The notes below the pieces were generated by a model. That model was not told where the DNA came from, ran no database searches, and worked only from the letters and a program-made list of their open reading frames with translations. Below are positions 23,798 to 33,048 of a stretch of 64,000 nucleotides of DNA, piece after piece; the stretch's first letter is position 1; each line of letters opens with the position of its first letter. This DNA comes from Candidatus Poribacteria bacterium (GTDB taxonomy: Bacteria; Poribacteria; WGA-4E; WGA-3G): NCBI GenBank assembly GCA_003635195.1, contig PYIY01000072.1:48223-112222 (forward strand). Reading direction: 5' to 3'. The position numbers and the translations under genes are program-made.

Positions 23798-25198
23798 ATG
23801 AAACGCTTTTACCTTTTTTTCCTGATTCTTACCGTTCTCCTCAGTTGTTCACTTGTAAAACCGAGCGTAGTATCCGATAAAAACTTAGCCGCTGCCGTGC
23901 GAGAACAACTCGATTTAGATCCAAACGAACCTCTCTCAGAAGAAGATCTGAGAGAGTTAGAATACCTGATGGTTGTGGGTAGAGGAATCAAAAAGTTGAA
24001 TGGCTTGGAAAAAGCAGTAAATTTAAGGACTTTATGGCTTGAACGCAACGAAATTAGAGACATCTCACCCATCGCTGATTTGACTGAACTTGAGAAATTA
24101 CAACTTTCCAAAAACAAAATAAAGGACATTACACCCATCGCAGGGTTAAAACAGCTCACACATCTGGAACTTAGGAAAAACCAAATTAGGGACATCACAC
24201 CTCTCACAGGCTTAGAACGACTTGCACACCTTGAACTTCAACAGAATCAAATCAGCGACACGACGCAGCTTTTTGAGGTGCTTAAGAAATTGACCCACCT
24301 TTCACACCTAAAACTTGAGTTAAACCAAATCACAGATATTACGCCCCTCACGAGATTAACGCAACTTACAGCACTATCGCTCTACAACTGTCAAAATGCA
24401 GACATCACACCCCTCACTGAAATGATGCAGCTGACAGAACTATCGCTTTATAACTGCCAGATTGTGGATGTCTCACAGTTTGCTGAAATGACACAGCTTA
24501 CAACTTTAATGCTCGGCAGAAATAAAATCCGGGACATCACATCTCTCGCTGAATTGACGCAGCTTAAAACATTAAACCTTGGTGGTAATGAGATTATTGA
24601 CATTACGCCGCTCACGGGATTGACACACTTGACCGTCTTATCACTTGGGTCTAATCATATCCAGGACATAACACCTCTGAGTGAACTAAAGCAGTTGACC
24701 TTCTTATCACTTGATTATAACCCAATCAAAGATATAAAGCCCCTTGGCGAGTTAAATCAGATGGAACACCTATCCCTTGAGAACAATCAGATCAGCGATA
24801 TTGCACCACTTACCGGTATGACAAAACTCGAGTTCCTGTTACTTAGAAATAATCAAATTAGCGATATTGCACCACTTACCGGTATGACAAAACTTTGGGG
24901 TGTATCACTTATGGGTAATCAAATCAGCGATGTAGAACCTCTCGCAAATTTGACACAACTGATGTACTTAACACTCGCAAATAATCAAATTAGCGACATC
25001 ACACCACTTAATAAATTGACGAAACTTAGAGCTTTATGGCTTCAACAGAATCAAATTAGCAGTATCAACATTGTTGAAAACTTTAAGAAACTCACACATT
25101 TACATATCAAGGAGAACCCTATTCGGGATATGACACCTATTCGCAGACTCCGTAAACAGATTCCGCATTTGGAACTGAACACGGAATATATCTACTAA
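23798..25198 (+). CDS. Internalin-like leucine-rich-repeat lipoprotein 1
   Basis: Surface-type protein. A hydrophobic signal ending in the lipobox LLSC (Cys17) predicts a lipid anchor. A helical cap (NLAAAVREQLDLDPNEPLSE, about 31-50) precedes about 17 leucine-rich repeats of 22 residues with the internalin pattern L-x-x-L-x-L-x-x-N-x-I-x-D-I-x-P-L. ATG 23798 follows AGGACCTAACGTT. Repeats vary enough to be under selection rather than a fresh expansion. Probably displayed on the outer surface or periplasm and binding protein or glycan ligands; the ligand is unknown. First of three tandem paralogues. Confidence 0.85.
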   Translation: MKRFYLFFLILTVLLSCSLVKPSVVSDKNLAAAVREQLDLDPNEPLSEEDLRELEYLMVVGRGIKKLNGLEKAVNLRTLWLERNEIRDISPIADLTELEKLQLSKNKIKDITPIAGLKQLTHLELRKNQIRDITPLTGLERLAHLELQQNQISDTTQLFEVLKKLTHLSHLKLELNQITDITPLTRLTQLTALSLYNCQNADITPLTEMMQLTELSLYNCQIVDVSQFAEMTQLTTLMLGRNKIRDITSLAELTQLKTLNLGGNEIIDITPLTGLTHLTVLSLGSNHIQDITPLSELKQLTFLSLDYNPIKDIKPLGELNQMEHLSLENNQISDIAPLTGMTKLEFLLLRNNQISDIAPLTGMTKLWGVSLMGNQISDVEPLANLTQLMYLTLANNQISDITPLNKLTKLRALWLQQNQISSINIVENFKKLTHLHIKENPIRDMTPIRRLRKQIPHLELNTEYIY

Positions 25199-25228
25199 AC
25201 TGAGCATTGATTGAAAAACACGGAGGAT

Positions 25229-25369
25229 ATGAATATGGAAACCAAGTTAGCAATAAATGGTGGTGAACCTGTCGTGAAAGGTGGTTTAGGAAAAAGTTGG
25301 CCCATTTTCGATGAAACAGAAGAAAACGGACTTTTAGAAACCTTAATCCAACTAACATCAACCAAATAG
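25229..25369 (+). pseudogene. 5' fragment of a DegT-type aminotransferase gene
   Basis: A 46-codon frame, preceded by CGGAGG, whose first 36 or so residues (LAINGGEPVVKGGLGKSWP, then IFDETEEN-LLETL) match the start of the intact DegT gene at 29238 almost residue for residue. It then diverges (IQLTSTK) and stops. It lacks the PLP lysine and all of the fold, so it cannot be active. It follows LRR gene 1 just as the intact copy follows LRR gene 3, which marks it as a relic of tandem duplication of LRR gene plus downstream sequence. Confidence 0.85.
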
Positions 25370-25381
25370 GCAGCTAACGTT

Positions 25382-26719
25382 ATGAAGCGTTTTTATCTAC
25401 TTTTCCTGATTCTTACCGTTTTCCTCAGTTGCTCACTTGTAAAACCGAAAGTAATACCTGATAAAAACTTAGCCGCTGCCGTGCGGGAACAACTCGGGTT
25501 AGCCCCTAACGAACCTATTTTTGAAAAAGATTTGAGAGAATTAAAAAGCCTGAGTGCTAGGCGTAGAGGCATAAAAGATCTGACCGGCTTGGAAAAAGCA
25601 AAAAATTTACAGATGTTATACCTCGATCGTAACAAAATTGCGAATATCACTCCCCTTGCAGACCTAACGCAACTCAAACGCTTAAACCTTTGGTCCAATG
25701 AAATCCGCGACATCGCACCGCTTACGAAGTTGACTGAACTTCAAACATTAATACTTACAGACAACTTCGTAAGCGACATCACACCGCTTACGAAGTTGAT
25801 TAAACTGAACACATTAAAACTTTCTGGCATTAACCACAAAATAGATGATATTACACCGCTCACAGCATTAAAACAACTTACAGACTTAGAACTTCAACGG
25901 CATCAAATTACGGACACAACGCAGATCTTTAGCGTACTCACAGGATTGCCCAAGCTTACAAATCTAACGCTTGGACTCAACCAAATCAGCGACATTGCGC
26001 CAATCACGAGATTGACGCAGCTGAGGAGTTTATTACTTGAAAGCAACCAAATTGTGGATATTACACCATTCACTGAAATGGTGCAACTCACGAACTTGTC
26101 GCTCCGTAACTGCCAAATTACAGACCTCACGCCGATTGCTGAAATGCCGCAACTCACTGAATTAACGCTCGTAAATAATCAAATTAGCGACATTACCGCT
26201 ATCGCTGAATTAACGCAGCTTAAAAAGTTATGGATCGTGCATAATCATATTCGGGACACTACGCCAATTGCCAGACTAATGCACTTGGAATCCTTAGGTG
26301 TCAGTGGTCAGCGAATCAAAGATATAAAATTTTGCAGCGAATTAAAGCAGCTGAGATCTCTATCACTCACCAATAGTCATACCAGCGATATAAACCCTCT
26401 CGCTGAACTAAAGCATCTGAGTTTTTTGGCTCTTGACCATAATCAAATTAGCGATATTTCACCACTTGCGGGGATGGCAAAACTTAAAGAGTTATATCTT
26501 TCGAATAATCAAATCAGCGATATTTCACCACTTATTGGCTTGACAGAACTTACGATGCTGTTGCTCAGGAATAATCAAATCAGCGACATCAGCGTCCTTG
26601 TAAATCTTAAGAATCTCGGATATTTAAATATCCAAGAGAATCCGATTCAAAATATGAAATCAATCCGTGAACTCCGCAAACAAATGCCAAATTTGCAAAT
26701 TATAGAATCTAATCGCTAA
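25382..26719 (+). CDS. Internalin-like leucine-rich-repeat lipoprotein 2
   Basis: Close paralogue of the protein at 23798: the N-terminal 40 residues are nearly identical (MKRFYLLFLILTVFLSC, with Cys17 as likely lipidation site, then the cap NLAAAVREQLGLAPNEPIF). About 16 leucine-rich repeats follow with the same D-I-x-P-L register, ending with a similar C-terminal cap (IRELRKQMPNLQI). ATG 25382 lies 12 bp after the DegT fragment, with TAACGTT directly before it as in gene 1; no separate promoter is evident. Probably secreted and membrane-anchored; ligand unknown. Confidence 0.85.
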   Translation: MKRFYLLFLILTVFLSCSLVKPKVIPDKNLAAAVREQLGLAPNEPIFEKDLRELKSLSARRRGIKDLTGLEKAKNLQMLYLDRNKIANITPLADLTQLKRLNLWSNEIRDIAPLTKLTELQTLILTDNFVSDITPLTKLIKLNTLKLSGINHKIDDITPLTALKQLTDLELQRHQITDTTQIFSVLTGLPKLTNLTLGLNQISDIAPITRLTQLRSLLLESNQIVDITPFTEMVQLTNLSLRNCQITDLTPIAEMPQLTELTLVNNQISDITAIAELTQLKKLWIVHNHIRDTTPIARLMHLESLGVSGQRIKDIKFCSELKQLRSLSLTNSHTSDINPLAELKHLSFLALDHNQISDISPLAGMAKLKELYLSNNQISDISPLIGLTELTMLLLRNNQISDISVLVNLKNLGYLNIQENPIQNMKSIRELRKQMPNLQIIESNR

Positions 26720-26746
26720 TCAAGGCATCAAAAATGGGTTAGTATT

Positions 26747-29206
26747 ATGAAACATATTTGTGTGCTTTTTGCCTTTTTCACCGTTTTCATCAGTTGTTCA
26801 CCACCAGAACCAGTGGAGATCCCCGATGCTAACTTAGCCGCAGCTGTGCGGGAGGCATTAGGCTTAGGTCCAAACGCACCTATCATGGAAAAGAATTTGA
26901 AAAAATTAAGACTCCTAAGTGTTAGAGCAAAAGGCGTTACAAACTTAACAGGACTCGAAAAAGCGACAGGTTTAATACATTTAAGTCTTGCTCAAAATCA
27001 AATTGCAGATATAACACCACTTGCGGAACTAACAAAATTGAAGAGGTTAGAGCTTCAGAGTAACCGAATCCGAGACATATCTCTACTTGCAAGGTTAACA
27101 GAACTAAAGACCTTAGCACTTCCGAATAATCAAATTGTAGACATAACGCCGCTCGTGGAATTAGAGCAACTTGATTTACTGCGACTTAACAATAATCGGA
27201 TTCAGGACATCACACCAGTTGCCGAATTAAAACAGTTGACAAGATTATTTCTCAGTAATAATCAGATTGCAGACCTCGCCCCACTTACAGGATTGATACA
27301 ACTTACCGAGTTGGAACTTAATGGAAACGAAATTAGAGATATTGCGCCACTTTCCGGTTTGACACAACTCACAGAGTTAGAACTTAACGCAAATGAAATT
27401 CGTAGTACCACATCACTCACGAGATTAAGCAAACTTAGAATGCTATCGCTCAATAATAATGAGATTACAGATATTACACCACTGACTAATTTGACGCAAC
27501 TTACACAATTATATCTTGCCCGGAACCAAGTCAACCACATCCCTAAACTCGTAGGGTGGACGCAACTGAAAACTTTAGATATCTCGTATAATCAAATTGT
27601 GGACATTACACCACTTGAGGGATTGACAAAGTTAAGCACCTTATACCTCTGGGGAAATCGAATCACAAAGTTCCCACAATCCATTTACTTAGAACTTGAT
27701 CAGGACCAAAAAGAGCATGTACTGAGAGGTGCGGTCCCAACTCAAGACCCAAACCAAGATAAGCCACCGGTTGCACCAGATCAAACAATCCCGGACCTGA
27801 ATTTAGTTTCAGTGATACGGAGAACTCTCGGATTAGGTCCAAGCGACCCTATCCTTCAAGCAAATTTGGAAACCTTAAAATCCCTGTCTGCCATAGGCAG
27901 AGGCATCAAAGACTTAAAAGGTATAGAAAAAATGACTAACCTAACGTCTTTAGAACTTAGGGATAACCAAATTGCAGACATCACGCCGCTCGCAAAATTA
28001 ACGCAACTCAAGCAGTTAAATCTCGGGAATAATCAAATTGCAGACATCACGCCCCTTGCTGCGTTAACGAAACTTGACAGATTAAGCCTACACTATAACT
28101 ACATAAAAGACATTACCCCTCTTGCTACGTTAACGGAACTTAACGGATTAGGCCTATCCCGGAACCACATAAAAGACATTACCCCCCTTGTTAAATTGAC
28201 ACAACTCGGTTATGTATCCCTTGAAGAAAATCAAATCCGAGACATTACCCCCCTCGCTGGACTTAAAAAACTGAGAAGTCTATCAATCGGTCGCAATCAG
28301 ATCAACGATATTACACCACTTGTTGGATTAACACAACTGACAGAGTTACATCTCACTGATTTTCACGGTTTTGGCAGCAGTGATAATCAAATCAACGATA
28401 TTACACCCCTCGCTGGACTAACGCAACTGACAGAGTTATATCTTGCGAATAGCCAAGCTCCGAACATCAAGCCACTCTCGACACTAACACAACTCAGGCA
28501 ATTAAAAATTAGGAATAGTCAACTCAGCGACATTACACCCCTCGCTGGACTAACACAACTAACCGCGCTATCACTTGATCGCAATGAAATTAGTGATATT
28601 ACACCCCTTGCCGAGTTAACGCATCTCAGTCACTTAATCCTCCGAGAAAATAAAATTACAGACATCACACCACTTGCTGGATTAAAGCAGCTTGACTACT
28701 TATGGCTTCATGGTAATGAAATCAGTGACATCACACCGCTTTCAGAACTGACAAAATTGACTGATCTAATGCTTAGCGGGAATCAAATCCGTGATTTCAC
28801 ACCTCTCACAAATTTGAATAGACTGACACGCTTAAGTCTTGGAGACAGTCAAATCAGCAACATTACCCCTCTTGTGCGACTACTCACGAAAATGAAACGA
28901 CTCACAGACCTGTCCCTTTCTAATATGGGGATTCAAGACATCACACCGATTTCGGAATTGGAACAACTTAGGGTTTTAAGGCTTGACAATAATCAAATTA
29001 CGGACATCACACCGCTTCAGGCATTGACCAAACTGGAATACTTACATTTACAAGAAAATGAAATTCAAGACATCAGCGTTATTGAAAACTTCAAGAACCT
29101 ACATCTTCTACGTATCAAGGGGAATCCGATCCAAGATATGAAACCAATTGATAGATATCGTAAACAGGTTCCGAATTTTCGCCTTGGTACGGAAATTGAT
29201 CACTAA
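26747..29206 (+). CDS. Internalin-like leucine-rich-repeat lipoprotein 3, double-length
   Basis: At 819 residues, about twice the size of its two neighbours. A signal peptide ends at FISC (Cys17). A first cap (NLAAAVREALGLGPNAPIM) and about 12 repeats are followed by a proline-rich linker (DPNQDKPPVAPDQTIPD, near 330-347). A second complete cap (NLVSVIRRTLGLGPSDPILQ) and about 19 repeats then follow. This is an internal fusion of two LRR proteins in one chain. The end (IDRYRKQVPNFRL) is the same type of C-terminal cap as in paralogues 1 and 2. Same probable location and ligand-binding role as its neighbours; possibly co-transcribed with DegT downstream. Confidence 0.85.
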   Translation: MKHICVLFAFFTVFISCSPPEPVEIPDANLAAAVREALGLGPNAPIMEKNLKKLRLLSVRAKGVTNLTGLEKATGLIHLSLAQNQIADITPLAELTKLKRLELQSNRIRDISLLARLTELKTLALPNNQIVDITPLVELEQLDLLRLNNNRIQDITPVAELKQLTRLFLSNNQIADLAPLTGLIQLTELELNGNEIRDIAPLSGLTQLTELELNANEIRSTTSLTRLSKLRMLSLNNNEITDITPLTNLTQLTQLYLARNQVNHIPKLVGWTQLKTLDISYNQIVDITPLEGLTKLSTLYLWGNRITKFPQSIYLELDQDQKEHVLRGAVPTQDPNQDKPPVAPDQTIPDLNLVSVIRRTLGLGPSDPILQANLETLKSLSAIGRGIKDLKGIEKMTNLTSLELRDNQIADITPLAKLTQLKQLNLGNNQIADITPLAALTKLDRLSLHYNYIKDITPLATLTELNGLGLSRNHIKDITPLVKLTQLGYVSLEENQIRDITPLAGLKKLRSLSIGRNQINDITPLVGLTQLTELHLTDFHGFGSSDNQINDITPLAGLTQLTELYLANSQAPNIKPLSTLTQLRQLKIRNSQLSDITPLAGLTQLTALSLDRNEISDITPLAELTHLSHLILRENKITDITPLAGLKQLDYLWLHGNEISDITPLSELTKLTDLMLSGNQIRDFTPLTNLNRLTRLSLGDSQISNITPLVRLLTKMKRLTDLSLSNMGIQDITPISELEQLRVLRLDNNQITDITPLQALTKLEYLHLQENEIQDISVIENFKNLHLLRIKGNPIQDMKPIDRYRKQVPNFRLGTEIDH

Positions 29207-29237
29207 ACCAGATGATAAAGAAAAGGAGAGCATAGAC

Positions 29238-30428
29238 ATGGCAAAGTTAGCAATTAATGGTGGCGACTCCGTTGTTAAAGGTGGATTAGGTAAAAGTTGG
29301 CCCATCTTTGATGAAACCGAAGAAAACGCACTTTTAGAAACCTTACGAAGCGGTGCCTGGAACCGACGCGAGAAAGTCGATGAAGCTGGTGAAAAATTCG
29401 CAACGTTTCAGGACGCAAAATACGGGATTCCACTCGCAAACGGCACCGTAGCATTGCAGTGCGCCCTAAAGGCTGCTGGTATCACTGCAGGTGATGAAGT
29501 CATCGTCCCCGCACTCACATTTGTGGCGACAGGGACATCGGCTGTCTGCGTCAATGCAGTGCCAGTAATTGTTGATGTTGATCCGCTTACCTACAATATT
29601 GCACCCGACGCAATTGAGAAAGCGATTACGCCGCGAACGCGGGCAATTATCCCCGTACATAACGGTGGTTATCCCGCGGATATGGACGCGATTATGGAGA
29701 TTGCCGAGAAACACAATCTCAAAGTGATTGAGGATTGTGCACATGCACACGGCTCACAATGGCGTGGGAAAGGGATGGGGTCAATCGGACATCTCGGTGC
29801 ATTCAGTTTTCAGATGGGGAAAACGCTCACCTGTGGCGAAGGCGGGATGGTGATAACAAACGATGAAGAACTCGCAGGAAAGGCAGGTAGTTTCGCACAG
29901 CTGAATATGCGGATGACAAACTTTCAAGCGACGCTTCTGTTATGTCAACTCGAACGGTTTGGTGAGCAGGTAGAGACGCGTGAGCGAAACATTGCGTATC
30001 TTTCTAAAGGAATGGAAACCATAGAAGGACTGCATCCGATTCCGCGCGACGAGCGTGTCACGCGATGGTGTTTCTACTATTGGGATTTCCGGTTCGTCTC
30101 CGAGGAGTTCGGTGGTATTTCACGCGGAAGGTTCATGGAAGCACTCAGCGCAGAGGGTATCTCATGTGGTGTCGGTGCGCATGGCGAGCCTATCTATAAC
30201 GAAGGTCCCTTCGGTAACCCGGAGTTATTTGACCAACTCGGTTTGCCCCGCAGGTATCTCGGAGACCGAGCGATTGACTACAGCACGCTTAATTGTCCAG
30301 AGGCGGAGCGGGTCTATCGCGAAGAAGTTTGCAGTTTCGGACATTCTATGTTTTTAGGCGATACAGACGATATGCAACTGATTTTAGATGCGTTTCAAAA
30401 AATTCGGACGCATGTTGATGAACTGTAA
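29238..30428 (+). CDS. DegT/DnrJ/EryC1/StrS-family PLP-dependent sugar aminotransferase
   Basis: Transfers an amino group to a keto sugar, typically for cell-surface polysaccharide or secondary metabolites. Motifs include LANGTVALQCALKA (residues 66-79), the PLP-ring aspartate in VIEDCAHAHG (D166) and the Schiff-base lysine in FSFQMGKTLTCGEGG (K195). Full length at 396 residues. ATG 29238 has AAAGGAGAGCATAGAC upstream; an in-frame extension into the LRR gene is rejected. The 5' end is duplicated as a fragment at 25229. No other sugar-biosynthesis gene is adjacent. Confidence 0.9.
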   Translation: MAKLAINGGDSVVKGGLGKSWPIFDETEENALLETLRSGAWNRREKVDEAGEKFATFQDAKYGIPLANGTVALQCALKAAGITAGDEVIVPALTFVATGTSAVCVNAVPVIVDVDPLTYNIAPDAIEKAITPRTRAIIPVHNGGYPADMDAIMEIAEKHNLKVIEDCAHAHGSQWRGKGMGSIGHLGAFSFQMGKTLTCGEGGMVITNDEELAGKAGSFAQLNMRMTNFQATLLLCQLERFGEQVETRERNIAYLSKGMETIEGLHPIPRDERVTRWCFYYWDFRFVSEEFGGISRGRFMEALSAEGISCGVGAHGEPIYNEGPFGNPELFDQLGLPRRYLGDRAIDYSTLNCPEAERVYREEVCSFGHSMFLGDTDDMQLILDAFQKIRTHVDEL

Positions 30429-30493
30429 CTTGCGATAGTCGCCTAAAAATCGGGCTCGAAACCCTTCTCGCAAGTCTTTTAAAAAACAGAAAG

Positions 30494-30525
30494 AAACCCC
30501 CTAAATCCGTTTTATCAGGGGGTTT
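30494..30525. terminator. Hairpin between convergent genes
   Basis: AAACCCCCT (30494-30502) pairs with AGGGGGTTT (30517-30525), flanked by A and T residues; suited to end both the DegT gene and the convergent membrane-protein gene. A relative of this CCCCCTAAATCC sequence occurs near 39144. Confidence 0.65.
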
Positions 30526-30562
30526 ATCCTTATCTCAATGTGCCCTATCCTAAACCGCTGAC

Positions 30563-31375
30563 TTAGTTTCTGATAGACATTTTCCAGATCCCTAAAAGCG
30601 CGAGGAGCGATAGATTTGGAAAGAGAAGTGGCGCGAACAAAGGCGTGCCATAGAGAAATTTATCTATCTGTGTAATACCTGGGGCTTGCAGATCTACCGT
30701 CAAATGGAAGAAGAACCCCGCGATACCAACGATGAAGTTGATCCCCAAAACAACGGTACAAAACCTAAAGAAAACAGGTTGGTGAGGGACGAAAAATAGC
30801 GTCGTCAAACATCCGACAGCGATAGCACTCGTAAACACCGGTAACCATTCAGTTGGATTGAAAAACCCATTTTGCGCGTGGTCGAAAACGGAGAGAATAA
30901 AATTACCGCACCACCCGAAACCTGCCATAAACACGACCCATTGTGCCCATTCTAAATCCGTATCGCGGATCATACCGTTCATGATTAAAAGCAGCCCTAC
31001 CCCTGTAAAAGCCAGCGGTGCTACAAACGGAGCCGTGTAGACAAGGTTCTTGAGGGTTAAATCGGCGAAGAATTCGCTGCCGAGATGAAAAAACATGCCG
31101 GAGATGCCGATACAGATAGCACCCCATCCAACACCGAACCGACACCACGCTCTCCACCGTCCTTTTTTCCGAAAAAGTATGAGCGCGAGCAGCAGAGACG
31201 CACCTAACGAGAAGTAGAACGGGATCCATTCTGCTGGATGCGCAAATGCGTTGACGGAGTGCGCTAAAAACACATCAAGTGCCAAAAACGCAAGGTTCGC
31301 AACGATAAAAAAGTCGAGCAGTCTGGCTGCCAACCCTTTACGGTTTCGCAGCGTTTTCTCTGAGTTCTCCGGCAA
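30563..31375 (-). CDS. Polytopic membrane protein with internal duplication, coupled to the octahaem cytochrome
   Basis: No named family recognised. The 270 residues contain about seven hydrophobic helices. Two halves align: HPAEWIPFYFSLGASLLLAL...GISGMFFHL...TAPFVAPLAF, and NPTEWLPVFTSAIAVGCLTT...GIAGFFFHL...GTPLFAPLLF. The repeated F-F-x-H-L histidines could bind haem or quinone; that is speculation. The start is a TTG at 31373-31375, overlapping the end of the upstream cytochrome gene by 38 bp, which implies translational coupling. It may be the membrane anchor or quinone-reactive partner of the cytochrome. Confidence 0.7.
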   Translation of the reverse strand: MPENSEKTLRNRKGLAARLLDFFIVANLAFLALDVFLAHSVNAFAHPAEWIPFYFSLGASLLLALILFRKKGRWRAWCRFGVGWGAICIGISGMFFHLGSEFFADLTLKNLVYTAPFVAPLAFTGVGLLLIMNGMIRDTDLEWAQWVVFMAGFGWCGNFILSVFDHAQNGFFNPTEWLPVFTSAIAVGCLTTLFFVPHQPVFFRFCTVVLGINFIVGIAGFFFHLTVDLQAPGITQIDKFLYGTPLFAPLLFPNLSLLALLGIWKMSIRN

Positions 31376-32576
31376 TTCTTTTCAACTCCGTCATCTTCAA
31401 CAAAAGCTCATAATTTCCGTGCCACTGGACAAAATCCGCACCGCCCATGAACGCCCCATGTTTTGCTGTCCGACCGTAATAGTGCCACAGATCGAAGTAG
31501 AGAAATTCGATGGGTTCATCAAAAGGCGTTTCCGTCAGCAATCCATTTTCACGAAGCGATTTCATCAGGGCTACTGCTTCCGAAATTTTACGGTTGGTAT
31601 CAGCCACAACACCTTCAGCCTCCTGATAGTAAACCTCCACCTGTGAACTTGCATGGCATTTTAAGCACGTCTCTTTCATCGCGTCTTGACCCTGCTGGTA
31701 GGTCGGACGCTTCTCAGAGACCGCCGCAAACAGCCAATACGAGAGTCGTTCAGTTGTATCGTGCGTCACATTCAAGCCATCTAAACCGCTCAAATGGCAC
31801 GTCACACATGTCGGCACTGTCATATCTGCTGTCGTGAGTGCTTTCGGAGGTGCTTTGAGATTCATCTCCGATTTTTGTGCATTGTAAAGTACGCCGTGTT
31901 TGGATTCATGGTAGATTTCAATCTGTGAATGGTCGGGTCCCATGTGGCACTGTCCGCAGGTTTCCGGCTCCCGCGCCAGCGCAACCGAACTTGAATGCCG
32001 CGCATGGCAGGCTGTACACGTCCCAATAGAGCCATCTGGATTCGGTTTACCTATATCGTGACACCCCAAACACCCTACATCAATAGCACTCTCACCCTCT
32101 GCAATTGCTAAAGGATTCGCGGGACGCTCTACTGCCCCCTTGTGGTATTTTTCAGCGAAAGCGATCTGTTCTGTTGTAAAATCCTTCGCGCCCACTACCG
32201 CTGCCCAAGCCGGTGCCGCGTGTCGGCTTCGGAGAAACTGCGAATACTCGGTTGTATGGCACTCACTACAATTTTTCGCCGTGAGCTGCCTCGCGATTGT
32301 AAAACTCCGGTGTGCTTGTGTTTCTTGATTTTCCACAGCTTTATGGCAGTCCAAGCAACTTACGCCGTGCTTTGCATGCTCGCTCCGTTCATATTGATGG
32401 ACAACCGCGGACGTTTCCCGGCGATGGCATTCGGCGCACTTCCCCGTTGCCCGCACAAAATCAGCACTCGGCTGATCTACTTCCATTGCCGGGCGTTTCG
32501 CATTCAGGATTAGCACAACAGTAATCAGAACTGCCCCAAGAAATACCGAAATAAAGATAGATTTAAATGACATCAT
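31338..32576 (-). CDS. Membrane-anchored octahaem cytochrome c, HAO-like
   Basis: Eight C-x-x-C-H haem motifs are present, beginning at residues 47, 74, 103, 169, 187, 207, 257 and 304, after a single N-terminal membrane helix (residues 7-25) that would leave the protein periplasmic. Eight haems with this spacing fit the hydroxylamine oxidoreductase-like family, which oxidises hydroxylamine or hydrazine or reduces nitrite/hydroxylamine. The crosslinking tyrosine of true HAO cannot be assigned by eye. The C-terminal helical part contains DFVQWHGNYELLLKMTELK. Transcribed with the overlapping membrane protein. The reaction direction is unknown. Confidence 0.85.
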   Translation of the reverse strand: MMSFKSIFISVFLGAVLITVVLILNAKRPAMEVDQPSADFVRATGKCAECHRRETSAVVHQYERSEHAKHGVSCLDCHKAVENQETQAHRSFTIARQLTAKNCSECHTTEYSQFLRSRHAAPAWAAVVGAKDFTTEQIAFAEKYHKGAVERPANPLAIAEGESAIDVGCLGCHDIGKPNPDGSIGTCTACHARHSSSVALAREPETCGQCHMGPDHSQIEIYHESKHGVLYNAQKSEMNLKAPPKALTTADMTVPTCVTCHLSGLDGLNVTHDTTERLSYWLFAAVSEKRPTYQQGQDAMKETCLKCHASSQVEVYYQEAEGVVADTNRKISEAVALMKSLRENGLLTETPFDEPIEFLYFDLWHYYGRTAKHGAFMGGADFVQWHGNYELLLKMTELKRIAGELRENAAKP

Positions 32577-32610
32577 ACAAGCGTATTGACTCCAATTATG
32601 CCTCTAAGTT

Positions 32611-33012
32611 CTAATGGGATACTTTACCGCCAATCACAATCAGGAACGCGCTATCTTCGCTGGCATGGACGGAGTGAAGGACATCGCCTGTGAAGGTAAC
32701 CCCCTCACCTTGTTCGAGCGTTATCTTGTCAGCACTTGATGTGAATATGATCTTTCCGCCAAGCGTAACGACAACGGCAGCAGCAGGTGTTGGATGCTCC
32801 TCCAATGTCGTTCCAGCTTTCATAACGACCAGAACGAGTGTTAGTTCATCTCCTCGGGCTAACGTCAACGAGGCTCGACCTGACGTAGCGAATTCGGCTT
32901 CTTCCATGAGATTTTCAGCCATAGACATAAACGGAAACGCCTTGGTCAATGTTGTATTCAGATCTACGGGTCTGTGGGGTCTTTCATAGGAGGTATTCAT
33001 TGTATTCTCCAT
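32611..33012 (-). CDS. Small cupin-domain protein
   Basis: A 133-residue single-domain cupin. The barrel is seen as LTLVLVVMKAGTTLEEHPTPAAAVVVTLGGKIIF (about 57-90), with a metal-type histidine in EEHPTP, and EQGEGVTFTGDVLHSVHASED (about 100-120) with the second-motif histidines. Cytoplasmic. Such proteins often sense small molecules or detoxify reactive species. The start is ATG at 33010-33012; an internal ATG at 32998 (MNTSYE) is an alternative. It lies upstream of the cytochrome gene on the same strand, but the link is weak. Confidence 0.75.
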   Translation of the reverse strand: MENTMNTSYERPHRPVDLNTTLTKAFPFMSMAENLMEEAEFATSGRASLTLARGDELTLVLVVMKAGTTLEEHPTPAAAVVVTLGGKIIFTSSADKITLEQGEGVTFTGDVLHSVHASEDSAFLIVIGGKVSH

Positions 33013-33048
33013 AATTTGAGCGTGAAAGCAAGCAATAATGGCATTTTA

